Below are positions 26,401 through 35,579 of a stretch of 64,000 nt of DNA, in pieces. The position numbers and the translations under genes were made by a program. Position 1 is the first letter of the stretch, and the number at the start of each line of letters is the position of its first letter. This stretch comes from Burkholderia cenocepacia (GTDB taxonomy: Bacteria; Pseudomonadota; Gammaproteobacteria; Burkholderiales; Burkholderiaceae): contig NZ_UAQZ01000013.1 in assembly GCF_900446215.1 (NCBI RefSeq), positions 434,001-498,000 on the forward strand, read 5' to 3'. Under the pieces are notes generated by a model. That model was not told where the DNA came from, did no database searches, and saw only the letters and a program-made list of their open reading frames with translations.

Positions 26401-26434
26401 CGCGGCGGCCGGTGCGCTCGCATCGGCCGCCGCG
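26401..26434. terminator. Bidirectional hairpin between convergent genes
   Basis: CGCGGCGGCCG (26401-26411) and CGGCCGCCGCG (26424-26434) pair perfectly around a 12-base loop. The hairpin sits between the stop of the DUF4397 gene and the stop of the opposing gene, so it can serve both. Confidence 0.6.
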
Positions 26435-26449
26435 TGTCGGTCAGCGGTA

Positions 26450-27001
26450 TCAGTCGTCGGACCGTTCGAGGCAGATCACGTGCTCGGCGCGTGTGCCGTC
26501 GCCGTGCTCGATATCGACGTCGCCGACATGGCGCACACGCCAGCCCGGCCGCGTCGCGATCTGCGGCATGTTGCCGGACGGCCGGCTCTCGATCCCGCCG
26601 AGCCCTTCGTCGGGCGTGTCGACCGCCTCGTCGAGCGACGCGTTCGAATAGATCACGTTGTCCTGCAGCTCCGACGCGCCGGTGCGCGCCTCCATGCCCT
26701 TGCCGTCGACGTCGACCGTGTTGTCGGTCATCGCCATGTTCGCGTTGTCGAGCGTGACGATCCGGCCGGCGGCCCGGCGCACCGGATCGCCGCTGTCGAC
26801 CGCATGCGCGTCGACGTCGATCGCCGGCAGGCCGGTCGGCATCTTCCCGGCAACCGCTTCAGGCGTCAGCGGACGCCGCGCCACCTGCGCGGCCTGGGTC
26901 GCCGCGTCGGGCATGTCGCCGGCCGCCGGTGTCTTCACCGGGCTTTTCTCGATCTGTTCCCGCTGCTTTTCCGGGGTAGGGTTCGATTCCGCGTTCTGCA
27001 T
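26450..27001 (-). CDS. Conserved hypothetical hydrophilic protein
   Basis: A 183-residue soluble acidic protein without signal or membrane segments. The N-terminal 50 residues are rich in Glu/Lys/Pro and Ala and look disordered. The rest (TGLPAIDVDAHAVD, IYSNASLDEAVDTPDEGLGG, TRPGWRVRHVGDVDIEHGDG) looks folded. I have a weak memory of similar Burkholderia proteins annotated as DUF3005 but cannot confirm it. A GGAGG site lies upstream of the ATG and codon use is typical of the window, which supports a real gene. Function unknown. Confidence 0.7.
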   Translation of the reverse strand: MQNAESNPTPEKQREQIEKSPVKTPAAGDMPDAATQAAQVARRPLTPEAVAGKMPTGLPAIDVDAHAVDSGDPVRRAAGRIVTLDNANMAMTDNTVDVDGKGMEARTGASELQDNVIYSNASLDEAVDTPDEGLGGIESRPSGNMPQIATRPGWRVRHVGDVDIEHGDGTRAEHVICLERSDD

Positions 27002-27195
27002 CGCACCTCCTTGCCCGGCCGGCGGACGCCGGCGTCACGCCGTCGCCTCCGGGCCGGAAATCGCTACAACGGTCCTTGCAAATCTTTCATGCGCACGGCC
27101 GCGCACGCACGCCGTCCGGCGCGCGTGCCCGCCGGCACCGCACCCGCGCGGCGGACGACGCGCCGCCGCGCCGCCCGCCCGACTACCGGCGCGCG

Positions 27196-27459
27196 TCAGC
27201 CGCCGCTCGCGCCGGCCGGCGCGGAGGCCGCGCCCGGCATGCTCGCGCCGGCGTCGCCGGGGGTGCCGGCCGCCCCGCTGCTCGGCGTGCCCGATGGCGC
27301 GGTGGACGGCGCGACCGACATGCCGCTGGCTGCGCCCGAGTCGGAACTGGTCGCGCCGTTGTCGCCCTTCTTCTGGCAGCCTGCGCCTGCCGCGAGGCCC
27401 GCGATCAGGATGCCGGCGAAGACGGCTCGCGATACGTGACGAAGTGAATATCGCTGCAT
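27196..27459 (-). CDS. Small low-complexity lipoprotein
   Basis: An 87-residue protein. It has a signal peptide (AVFAGILIAGLAAGAGC, Cys28, an imperfect lipobox) followed by a short KKGDNG linker and a tail made almost entirely of Ala, Ser, Gly, Pro and Thr. Such proteins are usually unstructured and surface-tethered. A strong GGAGGTG ribosome site 5 bases upstream of the ATG supports expression. No function can be assigned. Confidence 0.65.
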   Translation of the reverse strand: MQRYSLRHVSRAVFAGILIAGLAAGAGCQKKGDNGATSSDSGAASGMSVAPSTAPSGTPSSGAAGTPGDAGASMPGAASAPAGASGG

Positions 27460-27707
27460 GACACCTCCGCTGATGTCGATGTGGATGGAACCCGCTGACT
27501 CGCAATTTGCGTGCCGTTCCCCGCCGCCGCGGCCGCCCGCGTTCCATTCGTTTTCCAAATGACGTCCAGCCGAATATTTAATTTCCCATCGTCCGGCCCG
27601 CCGCCCATACTCGCGAACAAATCCGAGACATAACGTCCACGGCGGCCGACCGCGCTGCGTACCCACGCGGCCGGTGTCGCGCCCCGCACATGGAAGGAGA
27701 CAACGGC

Positions 27708-29240
27708 GTGCAACTGGAAGCCATCCACCGCACGGGCCTCGGGCTCGGCGCGGACGACGCATCGCATCGAACCGACACGGCCGCGCGCGATCCCGCGCTG
27801 AGCCCGCGGCTGCATAACCCCGATCTCGCGCCGACCCGGGCCGAGGGCCGGACATGGGGCCGCTACAGCATCTTTGCGCTGTGGACCAACGACGTGCACA
27901 ACATCGCGAACTACTCGTTCGCGATCGGGCTGTTCGCGCTCGGCCTGTCGGGCTGGCAGATGCTCGCGTCGCTCGCGATCGGCGCGGTGCTCGTGTACTG
28001 CTTCATGAACCTGACCGGCTACATGGGCCAGAAGACCGGCGTGCCGTTCCCGGTGATCAGCCGGATGAGCTTCGGCATCTACGGCGCGCTGCTGCCCGCG
28101 ATGATCCGCGCGGTGATCGCGATCGCATGGTTCGGCATCCAGACCTATCTCGCATCCGTCGTGCTGCGCGTGCTGCTCACCGCGATCTGGCCGGGCCTCG
28201 CCGCGTTCGACCAGAATGCGATCTTCGGGCTGTCGACGCTCGGCTGGATCACGTTCGTCGCGATCTGGCTGGTGCAGATCGGCATCCTCACGTACGGGAT
28301 GGAAATGGTCCGCAAGTACGAGGGGCTCGCCGGCCCGGTGATCCTCGTCACGACGCTGTCGCTCGCCGCGTGGATGTTCAGCCGCACCGGCGGCCAGCTC
28401 GCGATGTCGATCGGCAAGCCGATGACCGGCCTGAAAATGTGGACAGAAATCTTCGCGGGCGGCTCGCTGTGGCTCGCGATCTACGGCACGCTGGTGCTCA
28501 ACTTCTGCGACTTCGCCCGTTCGTCGCCGAGCGCGAAGACGGTGCGCGTCGGCAACTTCTGGGGCCTGCCGGTCAACATCCTCGTGTTCGCGACGATCAG
28601 CTTCGTGCTCGCCGGCGCGCAGTTCAAGCTGAACGGCCACATCATCCACAGCCCGACGGAAATCATCGCGACGGTGCCGAACAAGCTGTTCCTCGTGCTC
28701 GGCTGCCTCGCCTTCCTGATCGTGACGGTGGCCGTGAACATCATGGCGAACTTCGTCGCGCCGGCCTTCGTGCTGACGAGCCTCGCGCCGCACCGCCTGT
28801 CGTTCCGCCGCGCGGGCCTGATCAGCGCGACGATCGCCGTGCTGATCCTGCCGTGGAACCTGTACAACAGCCCGATCGTGATCGTCTATTTCCTGTCCGG
28901 CCTCGGTGCGCTGCTCGGCCCGCTGTACGGAATCATCACGGTCGACTACTGGCTGGTGCGCAAGCAGCGCGTGAACGTGCCCGATCTCTACACCGAAGCG
29001 CCGACCGGCGCCTACTTCTACACGCGCGGCGTGAACCGCAAGGCGCTCGCGGCGCTCGTGCCGTCCGCGCTGATCTCGATCACGCTCGCCGTCGTACCGG
29101 CCTTCAGTGCGATGACGCCGTTCTCGTGGCTGCTCGGCGCCGCGATCGCGGGCAGCGTGTACTGGCTGCTGGCCGATCGCACACGGCACTACGAAGAACG
29201 TTCGGGCGAGCACATCGCGGTCGCCTGCGCGCAACACTGA
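27708..29240 (+). CDS. NCS1-family nucleobase/hydantoin/allantoin permease
   Basis: A 510-residue inner-membrane symporter of the nucleobase:cation-symporter-1 family. An N-terminal hydrophilic stretch leads into the hallmark GRYSIFALWTNDVHNIANYS, followed by about 12 hydrophobic segments, including TGVPFPVISRMSFGIYGALL and the DYWLVRKQRVNVPDLY end motif. The GTG at 27708 is preferred because AAGGAG lies 8 bases before it; an in-frame ATG at 27690 would add six residues but has no ribosome site. The racemase-like gene begins 23 bp after it, suggesting uptake of a hydantoin or ureide. The substrate is inferred from the partner only. Confidence 0.88.
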   Translation: MQLEAIHRTGLGLGADDASHRTDTAARDPALSPRLHNPDLAPTRAEGRTWGRYSIFALWTNDVHNIANYSFAIGLFALGLSGWQMLASLAIGAVLVYCFMNLTGYMGQKTGVPFPVISRMSFGIYGALLPAMIRAVIAIAWFGIQTYLASVVLRVLLTAIWPGLAAFDQNAIFGLSTLGWITFVAIWLVQIGILTYGMEMVRKYEGLAGPVILVTTLSLAAWMFSRTGGQLAMSIGKPMTGLKMWTEIFAGGSLWLAIYGTLVLNFCDFARSSPSAKTVRVGNFWGLPVNILVFATISFVLAGAQFKLNGHIIHSPTEIIATVPNKLFLVLGCLAFLIVTVAVNIMANFVAPAFVLTSLAPHRLSFRRAGLISATIAVLILPWNLYNSPIVIVYFLSGLGALLGPLYGIITVDYWLVRKQRVNVPDLYTEAPTGAYFYTRGVNRKALAALVPSALISITLAVVPAFSAMTPFSWLLGAAIAGSVYWLLADRTRHYEERSGEHIAVACAQH

Positions 29241-29263
29241 TACACACGCATACGGAGTCAGCA

Positions 29264-29992
29264 ATGAGGATCCTGGTAGTCAACGTCAACACGACCGAGT
29301 CGATCACCGATGCGATCGCCGCGCAGGCGCAGGCCGCCGCGTCGCCCGGCACGGAGATCGTCGGGCTGACGCCGCGCTTCGGCGCGGAGTCGATCGAAGG
29401 CAACTTCGAGAGCTACCTCGCGGCGATCGCCGTGATGGATCGCGTGTTGAGCTACGACGAGCCGTACGACGCGGTGATCCAGGCCGGCTACGGCGAGCAC
29501 GGCCGCGAAGGGCTGCAGGAACTGCTGACGGTGCCCGTCGTCGACATCACCGAAGCGGCCGCGAGCGTCGCGATGCTGCTCGGCCATCGCTACTCGGTCG
29601 TCACGACGCTCGACCGCACGGTGCCGCTGATCGAGGATCGCCTGAAGCTCGCCGGGCTCGATGCGCGCTGCGCGTCGGTGCGCGCGAGCGGCCTCGCGGT
29701 GCTCGAACTCGAGGCGCACCCGGCTCGCGCGATCGAATCGATCGTCGGCCAGGCGCAACGCGCGGTGAAGGACGATCACGCGGAAGTGATCTGCCTCGGC
29801 TGCGGCGGGATGGCCGGCCTCGACCGGCAGATCGAGGAATGCACGGGCGTGCCGGTGGTCGATGGCGTGTCGGCCGCGGTCGCGCTCGCCGAGTCGCTGG
29901 TGCGCCTGAAGCTGAAGACGTCGAAGGTCCGCACGTATGCGCCGCCGCGCCCGAAGCGGATCGTCGGCTGGCCCGGAACCTTCGCAAAATGA
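29264..29992 (+). CDS. Asp/Glu/hydantoin racemase-family protein
   Basis: A 242-residue member of the hydantoin/allantoin racemase family. The N-terminus RILVVNVNTTESITDAI and the second cysteine loop ICLGCGGMAG (Cys180) are clear. The first catalytic cysteine expected in the VIACFGD-type loop is absent; the loop reads VIQAGYGEHGREGL. A two-base racemase mechanism is therefore doubtful, and the protein may be an isomerase or lyase variant. It lies 23 bp after the NCS1 permease and is followed by a LysR gene, so the three genes form a small ureide/hydantoin-type module. Confidence 0.82.
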   Translation: MRILVVNVNTTESITDAIAAQAQAAASPGTEIVGLTPRFGAESIEGNFESYLAAIAVMDRVLSYDEPYDAVIQAGYGEHGREGLQELLTVPVVDITEAAASVAMLLGHRYSVVTTLDRTVPLIEDRLKLAGLDARCASVRASGLAVLELEAHPARAIESIVGQAQRAVKDDHAEVICLGCGGMAGLDRQIEECTGVPVVDGVSAAVALAESLVRLKLKTSKVRTYAPPRPKRIVGWPGTFAK

Positions 29993-30053
29993 CGGGCCGC
30001 CGGCCGGTGGCCGCATCGTGCGGCCGCCTCGTATCGCCGGGAGGCCGATCGGC

Positions 30054-31238
30054 ATGCCGGACCCGCTAGACCCGACCGCGCTGCGCCGTAGCGCGTCCGA
30101 CGCCACGGGCGCGCTCGACATGCTCGATGCACGGCTGATGCGCATCCTGCTCGTGCTGCTGACCGAGCGCACCGTGTCGCGCGCGGCCGTGCGCCTGAAC
30201 ATGTCGCAGCCGGCGACGAGCGCCGCGCTCAAGCGCCTGCGCACGCTGCTCGGCGATCCGCTGCTGGTGCGCAGCCGCTACGGGATGGTGCCGACCGAGT
30301 TCGGCGCGCGCTTGATCGAGCCGCTGCGCAACGCGCTGCGCGTGATCGACTTCATCCGCATCCAGCAGCCGACGTTCGACGCGCGCACGTCGGTGCGCAC
30401 CTACCGGATCGGCTGCCCCGACTACCTGAACGTGCTGTTCGTGCCGAAACTCGTCGCGCTGTTTCGCGAGCGCGCGCCGAACGCGCAACTGGTGTTTCAT
30501 CCGCTCGGCGACGGGTTCGACGACGAGCGCGCGCTGGCCGACGGCGAACTCGACGTCGTGATCGACAACCGGCCCGCACGCCAGTCGCGCTTCCGGCAGG
30601 ACGACCTGTTCGACGACCGCGTCGTGTGCCTGATGCGCGCGACGCATCCGCTCGCGCGATGCGGCGCGATGACGGCCGCCGGATTCGCGGCGGCGCCGCA
30701 GCTGTGCCCGACGCCGTCGTGGCTCGAAGCGTCGGGCGCGATCGACCGGCAGCTCGAACGCGTGGGCCTGCAGCGGCGCATCGTCGTCACGCTGCCGCAC
30801 TTCGAACTGGCCGCGCACGCACTGGTGCGCGCCGACCTGATCCTCACCACCACGTACCGGCTCGCGCGGCACTACGCGAAGCTGCTGCCGCTCGCCGCGG
30901 TCGCGCTGCCGGCCGAGCCGCCGGATATCGTGTACCGGATGACGTGGAACGAATCGGGGCCGTGCGCGGAAGGCGTTCGCTGGCTGCGCGGGCTGATCGC
31001 CGAGGCGACGCGCGCATGGCTTGACGCCGAGGCGAGGCTGCCTGCGGTCGCGGCGGTCGCCGCCGTATCCGCTTCCGGGCCCGATGCGGACACCGCGAAA
31101 ACCGCGCCGGCCGCCGCCGAGCCGCCCGAACCCAGCCGGCGCACGCGCCGCAGACCGGCCCCGCATTGTCATGCGTCGCATCCGGCGCGCGTCGCGCACG
31201 CGGCACGCATCCACCGCACCGCGACGAAGTTGCACTGA
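30054..31238 (+). CDS. LysR-family regulator with a long basic C-terminal tail
   Basis: A 394-residue LysR protein. The helix-turn-helix (VSRAAVRLNMSQPATSAALK) is near residues 43-62, and an effector domain runs to about residue 322. The final 70 residues are Ala/Pro-rich then very rich in Arg and His (SRRTRRRPAPHCHASHPARV), unlike any LysR domain. This could be a lost stop codon or a recent extension. It follows the permease-racemase pair in the same direction, 61 bp later, and probably regulates it. Start at 30054 has GGGAGG upstream. Confidence 0.82.
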   Translation: MPDPLDPTALRRSASDATGALDMLDARLMRILLVLLTERTVSRAAVRLNMSQPATSAALKRLRTLLGDPLLVRSRYGMVPTEFGARLIEPLRNALRVIDFIRIQQPTFDARTSVRTYRIGCPDYLNVLFVPKLVALFRERAPNAQLVFHPLGDGFDDERALADGELDVVIDNRPARQSRFRQDDLFDDRVVCLMRATHPLARCGAMTAAGFAAAPQLCPTPSWLEASGAIDRQLERVGLQRRIVVTLPHFELAAHALVRADLILTTTYRLARHYAKLLPLAAVALPAEPPDIVYRMTWNESGPCAEGVRWLRGLIAEATRAWLDAEARLPAVAAVAAVSASGPDADTAKTAPAAAEPPEPSRRTRRRPAPHCHASHPARVAHAARIHRTATKLH

Positions 31239-31472
31239 CCGGCACCGCACCCGGGCCGGCATGATCCGCTCGGCGGCCGCATGTCAGACCGGTCCTGTTC
31301 ACCCGCGCCGTGCCGAATCGTCGGGATGACGCGTCGAACCCGTGTCGGTGGACGTCGCATCGCGAACGCCGGTGGCCACTCGATCGAATCACCGGCAGCG
31401 ACACGATCGCCCCGAACGTCGACAAACAGCAGGATCGTGCGCGACGTTGCGCATGCTTCACATCGTTTCACA

Positions 31473-33044
31473 TCACGTGCCTTCGCGCATCGGTTGCGTC
31501 AGCAACTTGTATGCAACGACGGCCGCAACCAGCGCCAGCACGCCGCTCACCGTGAGCGCATCGGCGAACCCGCTCGCGAACGCGACGGGCGCCGCCCGCG
31601 CGAGGGTGCCGGCAGCGGCCGGCGGCACGCGGCCGAGCGCCTGCGCCAGATCGCCGGCCAGCAGGCTCGACATGAACGGCTCATCGGCGAATACGCGCAG
31701 GCCAGGTGTCGCGGACAGCAGGCGGTCGAGCCGCGCATGCGTGCTCGCCGCCAGCACCGCGCCGAGGACGCCGACGGCCGTGACGATCGCCGAGAAGCGC
31801 GTCGTCGTGCTGATGCCCGACGCCATGCCGGTGCGATGCGGCGGCACGCACGCCATGATCGCCTTCTGCGTGTCGCCGTTCATGATGCCCGCGCCGCACC
31901 CCGTCACGAACATGCCGAGCGCGACGAGCCGGTAGTCGCCACTGGCCGTCAGCGCCGCGGTCGCGAGGTTGCCGGCGCCGATCAGCGCGAGCCCGCCCGC
32001 CAGCACGCCGCCGGACGACACGCGCGCGGCCAGCGCCGCGCCGAGCGACGGACCGGCGATCATCGCGAACGCGAACGGCAGCATCCCGAGCCCCGCGTCG
32101 ATCGCCGACATCCCGAACGCGTTTTGCAGGTACAGCGGCAGGAACGTCATCATCACCTGCGCGCACGCCGCGTAACCGAACATCGCGAGCACGGCGCCGA
32201 CGAAGCGCGGCTGGCCAAACAGCGCGAGATCGATCATCGGCCGCGCTTGCCAGCGCTCCGCTCCGACGAACGCCGCCAGCAGCGCGGCCGCGAGCGCGAG
32301 CCGGCCAAGCGTCGCGCCCGACAGCCAGCCGTGCGACGGCGCACCGATCAGCGCGCCGATCGCCCAGGCGAGCGCCGCGCCGAACAGCAGGCTGCCGGCC
32401 GCATCCACGCGCTTCGCATGCGGATCGTTCGATTCGTCGATCGCGACGCGCGCACCGGCCGCCAGCAGCAGGCAGACGGGCAGGTTCAGCAGGAACACCC
32501 AGCGCCACCCGATCCATTGCGTGATCGCGCCGCCGACGAGCGGCGCGATGGCCGTCACGATTCCCATGCACATGCCCCAGATCGCCCACGCACGGGCCCG
32601 TTCGCGGCCGTCCGGGAAACGGTTCGCGATCACTGCGAGCGCCGCGGTCAGCAGCAGCGCGGCGCCGCCGCCCTTCACCGCACGCGCGGCGATCAGCCAG
32701 CCGGCCGACGGCGCGATGCCGCAGCCGAGCGACGCGACAAGGAACAGCGCGAGCCCCGTGAAGAGCATCCGCTTGCGTCCGAAGCGGTCGGCGAGCCCGC
32801 CGGCCGGCAGCAGACACGCGGCGAACGCGGTCATGTACGCGCTCACGACCCATTCGATATCGGCGAAGCTCGCATGAAAGCTGCGCGCGATGCTCGGCAG
32901 CGAGACGGCCACCACGTTGGTGTCGAGCACGATCAGCGAGCAGGTCGCGGATGCGACGGCGAGCGTCGCGGCGGCAGGCAGGCGGGTGCCCGTGCGCGGG
33001 ACGGCAGCCGCGCTCGTGCGCGACGCCGGTGAAGACTGGGACAT
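31473..33044 (-). CDS. DHA2-family multidrug/compound exporter (MFS)
   Basis: A 523-residue protein with about 14 hydrophobic segments. It shows the DHA2 signatures VLDTNVVAVSLPSIARSF (segment 1, motif D1) and GGLADRFGRKRMLFTG (motif A). Motif C-like GMCMGIVTAIAPLVGGAI is in segment 5. Members are proton antiporters for drugs, dyes or bile salts. It is divergent from the next LysR gene with an ATTG-N6-CAAT dyad between them. The substrate is unknown. Confidence 0.9.
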   Translation of the reverse strand: MSQSSPASRTSAAAVPRTGTRLPAAATLAVASATCSLIVLDTNVVAVSLPSIARSFHASFADIEWVVSAYMTAFAACLLPAGGLADRFGRKRMLFTGLALFLVASLGCGIAPSAGWLIAARAVKGGGAALLLTAALAVIANRFPDGRERARAWAIWGMCMGIVTAIAPLVGGAITQWIGWRWVFLLNLPVCLLLAAGARVAIDESNDPHAKRVDAAGSLLFGAALAWAIGALIGAPSHGWLSGATLGRLALAAALLAAFVGAERWQARPMIDLALFGQPRFVGAVLAMFGYAACAQVMMTFLPLYLQNAFGMSAIDAGLGMLPFAFAMIAGPSLGAALAARVSSGGVLAGGLALIGAGNLATAALTASGDYRLVALGMFVTGCGAGIMNGDTQKAIMACVPPHRTGMASGISTTTRFSAIVTAVGVLGAVLAASTHARLDRLLSATPGLRVFADEPFMSSLLAGDLAQALGRVPPAAAGTLARAAPVAFASGFADALTVSGVLALVAAVVAYKLLTQPMREGT

Positions 33045-33102
33045 CCGGCACTCCGGAACAGGATGAGCGAGCCGTATGCTAGGCTTGTCCCGTATTGCCT
33101 GT

Positions 33103-33118
33103 CATTGACACTTCAATG
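33103..33118. promoter_or_regulatory. CATTGA-N4-TCAATG dyad (LysR-type operator)
   Basis: CATTGA (33103-33108) and TCAATG (33113-33118) form a perfect inverted repeat containing ATTG-N6-CAAT, which satisfies the T-N11-A LysR box. It lies in the 100-bp gap between the divergent DHA2 exporter and LysR genes, 27 bp upstream of the regulator start. Confidence 0.55.
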
Positions 33119-33144
33119 CTGTTTTATTGACGAAAATTGCAACC

Positions 33145-34023
33145 ATGGACCGGCTCGAATTCCGTCACGTGCGGGCGTTCCTGAGCGTCGCGCAACATCT
33201 GCATTTCGCGCGCGCGGCGGAGGCGCTCGACATGGCGCCGCCCGCGCTCACGCGGCAGATCCAGGAAGCCGAGCGGGTGCTCGGCGTGCGGCTGTTTCAC
33301 CGGTCGCGCCGGGCGGTCACGCTGAGCGCCGCCGGCGAGGCCTATCTCGCGGAAGCGCGCGCCGCGGTCGAGCATCTGCAACGCGGCCGCGAACTCGCCG
33401 CGCTGGCCGAACGCGGCGAACTCGGCCGGATCGAGATCGGCTATGTGTCGTCGGCCGTGTATTCGGGCACGCTGCAGCGCACCGTCGGCGCATTTCGCAC
33501 CGCTCACCCGCGCATCGAGCTGAACCTGCGCGAAGTGCCGATGGACGACGTCGCGAACCAGCTCGACGCCGGCCGGCTCGACCTCGCGTACGTGCGCCCG
33601 CCGCTCGCGCTGCCCGGCGGCCTGCGGATCGTCACGCTGCAGCGCGACGTGTTCGTCGCGGCCGTGCCCGCCGATTCGCGCTACGCGGCGATGGCCGCCG
33701 TGCGCGCGGCGGACCTCGCCGACGCGCGCTTCGCGGTGCCCGAACAGGCGCTCGGCACGCTTGAAGTCGCGCGCCGCGGCCGCTTCGCGCCGGTCGTCGC
33801 CGCGCGGCCGGGCGGCCTGCTCGCGGTGCTCGCGTGCGTGTCGGTGAACGGCTGGGTCGCGGTGATTCCCGACGCGCTCGCCGGTTGCGTGTCGCTGCCG
33901 GGCGTCGTGTACCGGCCGATCGCCGGCAAGCCGATCATGTCGGAACTCGCGCTCGCGCACCGGCGGTTCGAAAAGGCGCCTGCGGTGCGGGCATTCCTGC
34001 GCACGATGCCGCCGGCCGCGTAA
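33145..34023 (+). CDS. LysR-family regulator divergent from the DHA2 exporter
   Basis: A 292-residue LysR regulator. The helix-turn-helix region reads LHFARAAEALDMAPPALTRQ, followed by LGVRLFHRSRRAVTLS, a pattern of the CatM/BenM-like group. The ATG at 33145 gives the canonical MDRLEFRHVRAF start; a TTG 18 bases upstream was rejected. An operator-like dyad separates it from the exporter, which is its likely target. The effector may be an exported aromatic compound, but this is speculation from the family. Confidence 0.88.
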   Translation: MDRLEFRHVRAFLSVAQHLHFARAAEALDMAPPALTRQIQEAERVLGVRLFHRSRRAVTLSAAGEAYLAEARAAVEHLQRGRELAALAERGELGRIEIGYVSSAVYSGTLQRTVGAFRTAHPRIELNLREVPMDDVANQLDAGRLDLAYVRPPLALPGGLRIVTLQRDVFVAAVPADSRYAAMAAVRAADLADARFAVPEQALGTLEVARRGRFAPVVAARPGGLLAVLACVSVNGWVAVIPDALAGCVSLPGVVYRPIAGKPIMSELALAHRRFEKAPAVRAFLRTMPPAA

Positions 34024-34098
34024 AGCGCCCGCGCAAGCGTCCCGGGCGTCCGGGCGTCGGGTCGACGCCGGCCGCACCGGCGCCCGCCGCGCGAATAT

Positions 34099-34116
34099 GC
34101 ATTTCACGATTCGATG
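34099..34116 (+). promoter_or_regulatory. Shared 18-bp motif upstream of the first SsuA-like gene
   Basis: GCATTTCACGATTCGATG fits the pattern GCAT-N6-A-N-TCG-N-TG also found before the other two sulfonate-type binding-protein genes (38246-38263 and 46755-46772). It is about 80 bp upstream of the ATG. It may be the site of a CysB/SsuR-type LysR regulator that is not encoded in the window. Confidence 0.4.
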
Positions 34117-34195
34117 TTTGTCGGCCGGAAACCGATTCCGTAACCTGCCCGGCAGCCGCGCGGCCCGCGCGCGGATCACCGAGGACACACCGCCG

Positions 34196-35182
34196 ATGCC
34201 CCACGCTTCCGCCCCAGCGCGCCGCCGCGCGCTGCAGCGCCTTGCCGCCCTCGCCGCCGCGCCGTTCGCGGGCGGCCTTGCCCTGCCCGCCCGCGCGGCC
34301 GGCGCCGATCTGTCGGGCGTCACGCTCGTCCTCGGCGACCAGGCCGGCGGCCTGCGCGCGCTCGCCGAAGCGGCGCGCGTGCTCGACGGCACGCCGTACC
34401 GGTTCCGCTGGGCCAACTTCCAGGGCGCCGCGCCGCTGTTCGAAGCGCAGCGCGCGGGCGCGATCGATCTCGCGCCGGCCGGCGACCTGCCGGTCCTGAC
34501 GGCCGCGCTCGGCGATCCGTCGTTGCGGATCGTCGCGACGCGCGTCGGTTCGCCGGCGTCGCTCGGCATCGTCGTGCAGCCCGACTCGCCGGTTCGCGCC
34601 GTGGCCGACCTGAAAGGGCAAACCGTGGTCGTATCATCGGCGCGCGGCAGCATCTCGCAATACCAGCTGTACGGCGCGCTGCGCGAACACGGGCTCGCGC
34701 CGCGCGACGTCGACGTGCGCTTCGTGCTGCCGGTCGACGCGTTCGCCGCGTTCGAGGCGAAGCGGATCGGCATCTGGGCCACGTTCGATCCGTACTACGG
34801 GCATGCGGTGCGCCGCGGCGCGCGCATCGTCCGCGACGGCAGCGGCATCAATTCGGGGCTCGCGTTCCTGACGTCGCCGGTCGAGACACTCGACGATCGC
34901 GGCAAGCGCGCGGCGCTTGCGGACGTGCTCGCGCGGCTCGCCCGCGCGGGCCAGTGGGCGCTCGCGCACCCGGCCGACTACGCGAGCGTCTATGCGTCGC
35001 TCACGCGCCTGCCGCCCGATGCGGCCACCGACATCGCGCGCCGGGCCGCGCTCGCGCAGCGCAGCCTCAGCGGCGCCGACATCGACGTGTTGCAGCACGT
35101 CGCCGATCGCGCGGCGGCGGACGCGATCCTGCCGCGCCGTGTCGACGTTGCATCGATCGCCATCCGGCAGGTGTCCGCGTGA
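34196..35182 (+). CDS. Solitary SsuA-like sulfonate-type periplasmic binding protein
   Basis: A 328-residue periplasmic substrate-binding protein of the SsuA/TauA/NMT1-like family. The N-terminal export signal has paired arginines (ARRRALQRLAALAAAP) and ends in LPARAAGA. The core includes FRWANFQGAAPLFEAQRAGA and DLAPAGDLPVLTAAL, and the hinge FEAKRIGIWATFDPYYG. No permease or ATPase gene adjoins it, so it may deliver substrate to the ABC transporter encoded at 39432-42010. It shares an upstream motif with the two other SsuA-like genes. The substrate is inferred as an organosulfonate. Confidence 0.82.
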   Translation: MPHASAPARRRALQRLAALAAAPFAGGLALPARAAGADLSGVTLVLGDQAGGLRALAEAARVLDGTPYRFRWANFQGAAPLFEAQRAGAIDLAPAGDLPVLTAALGDPSLRIVATRVGSPASLGIVVQPDSPVRAVADLKGQTVVVSSARGSISQYQLYGALREHGLAPRDVDVRFVLPVDAFAAFEAKRIGIWATFDPYYGHAVRRGARIVRDGSGINSGLAFLTSPVETLDDRGKRAALADVLARLARAGQWALAHPADYASVYASLTRLPPDAATDIARRAALAQRSLSGADIDVLQHVADRAAADAILPRRVDVASIAIRQVSA

Positions 35183-35204
35183 GCGATGCGGCGCGAGGAT
35201 GCGC

Positions 35205-35579
35205 TCAGCGCGGCCGCGCCATATCGAGATCCGGCACGTCGTCGCCGAACGTCGACGCGACGAGCGTGCGCATTGCGGCGATCAGCAGCGTCGGCCCCGA
35301 CTGGTTGAACGTGCAGCGCTCGCCCGCGGCCGGCACCGCGCGGTGCAGCACGGCACGCCACGCACCTCGCCCGCCGTCGCGCTCGAACCCGGCAAACGGC
35401 AGCCGCTCGACGATCGGACCGCCGTCCGCCCAGGACGATGACGGCGCGAACGGTGTCGGGACGCCGCCCGGTTCGCGGATCGACGTGCAGCCGGACGCGT
35501 CGGCACGCGGCACCTCGTGGCCTTCCGCGGTCGCGACCCAGTAATCCAGCGCCGCACCGGTCAGATCCTGGACTTGCAT
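35205..35579 (-). CDS. DUF2591-family protein
   Basis: A 124-residue protein starting MQVQDLTGAALDYWVATAEG, the signature of the DUF2591 family found in phages and in Proteobacteria chromosomes. The rest contains PSSSWADGGPIVERL and a C-terminal alpha segment ending VPDLDMARPR. No catalytic motif is known. It is isolated, with no other phage genes around, so it is a chromosomal member rather than evidence of a prophage. The ATG at 35579 was chosen as the first residue of the family motif. Confidence 0.82.
   Translation of the reverse strand: MQVQDLTGAALDYWVATAEGHEVPRADASGCTSIREPGGVPTPFAPSSSWADGGPIVERLPFAGFERDGGRGAWRAVLHRAVPAAGERCTFNQSGPTLLIAAMRTLVASTFGDDVPDLDMARPR

Noticed and set aside
35205..35579. 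DUF2591 protein as a prophage marker
   Set aside because: No integrase, structural phage gene, attachment repeat or composition change is present around it.
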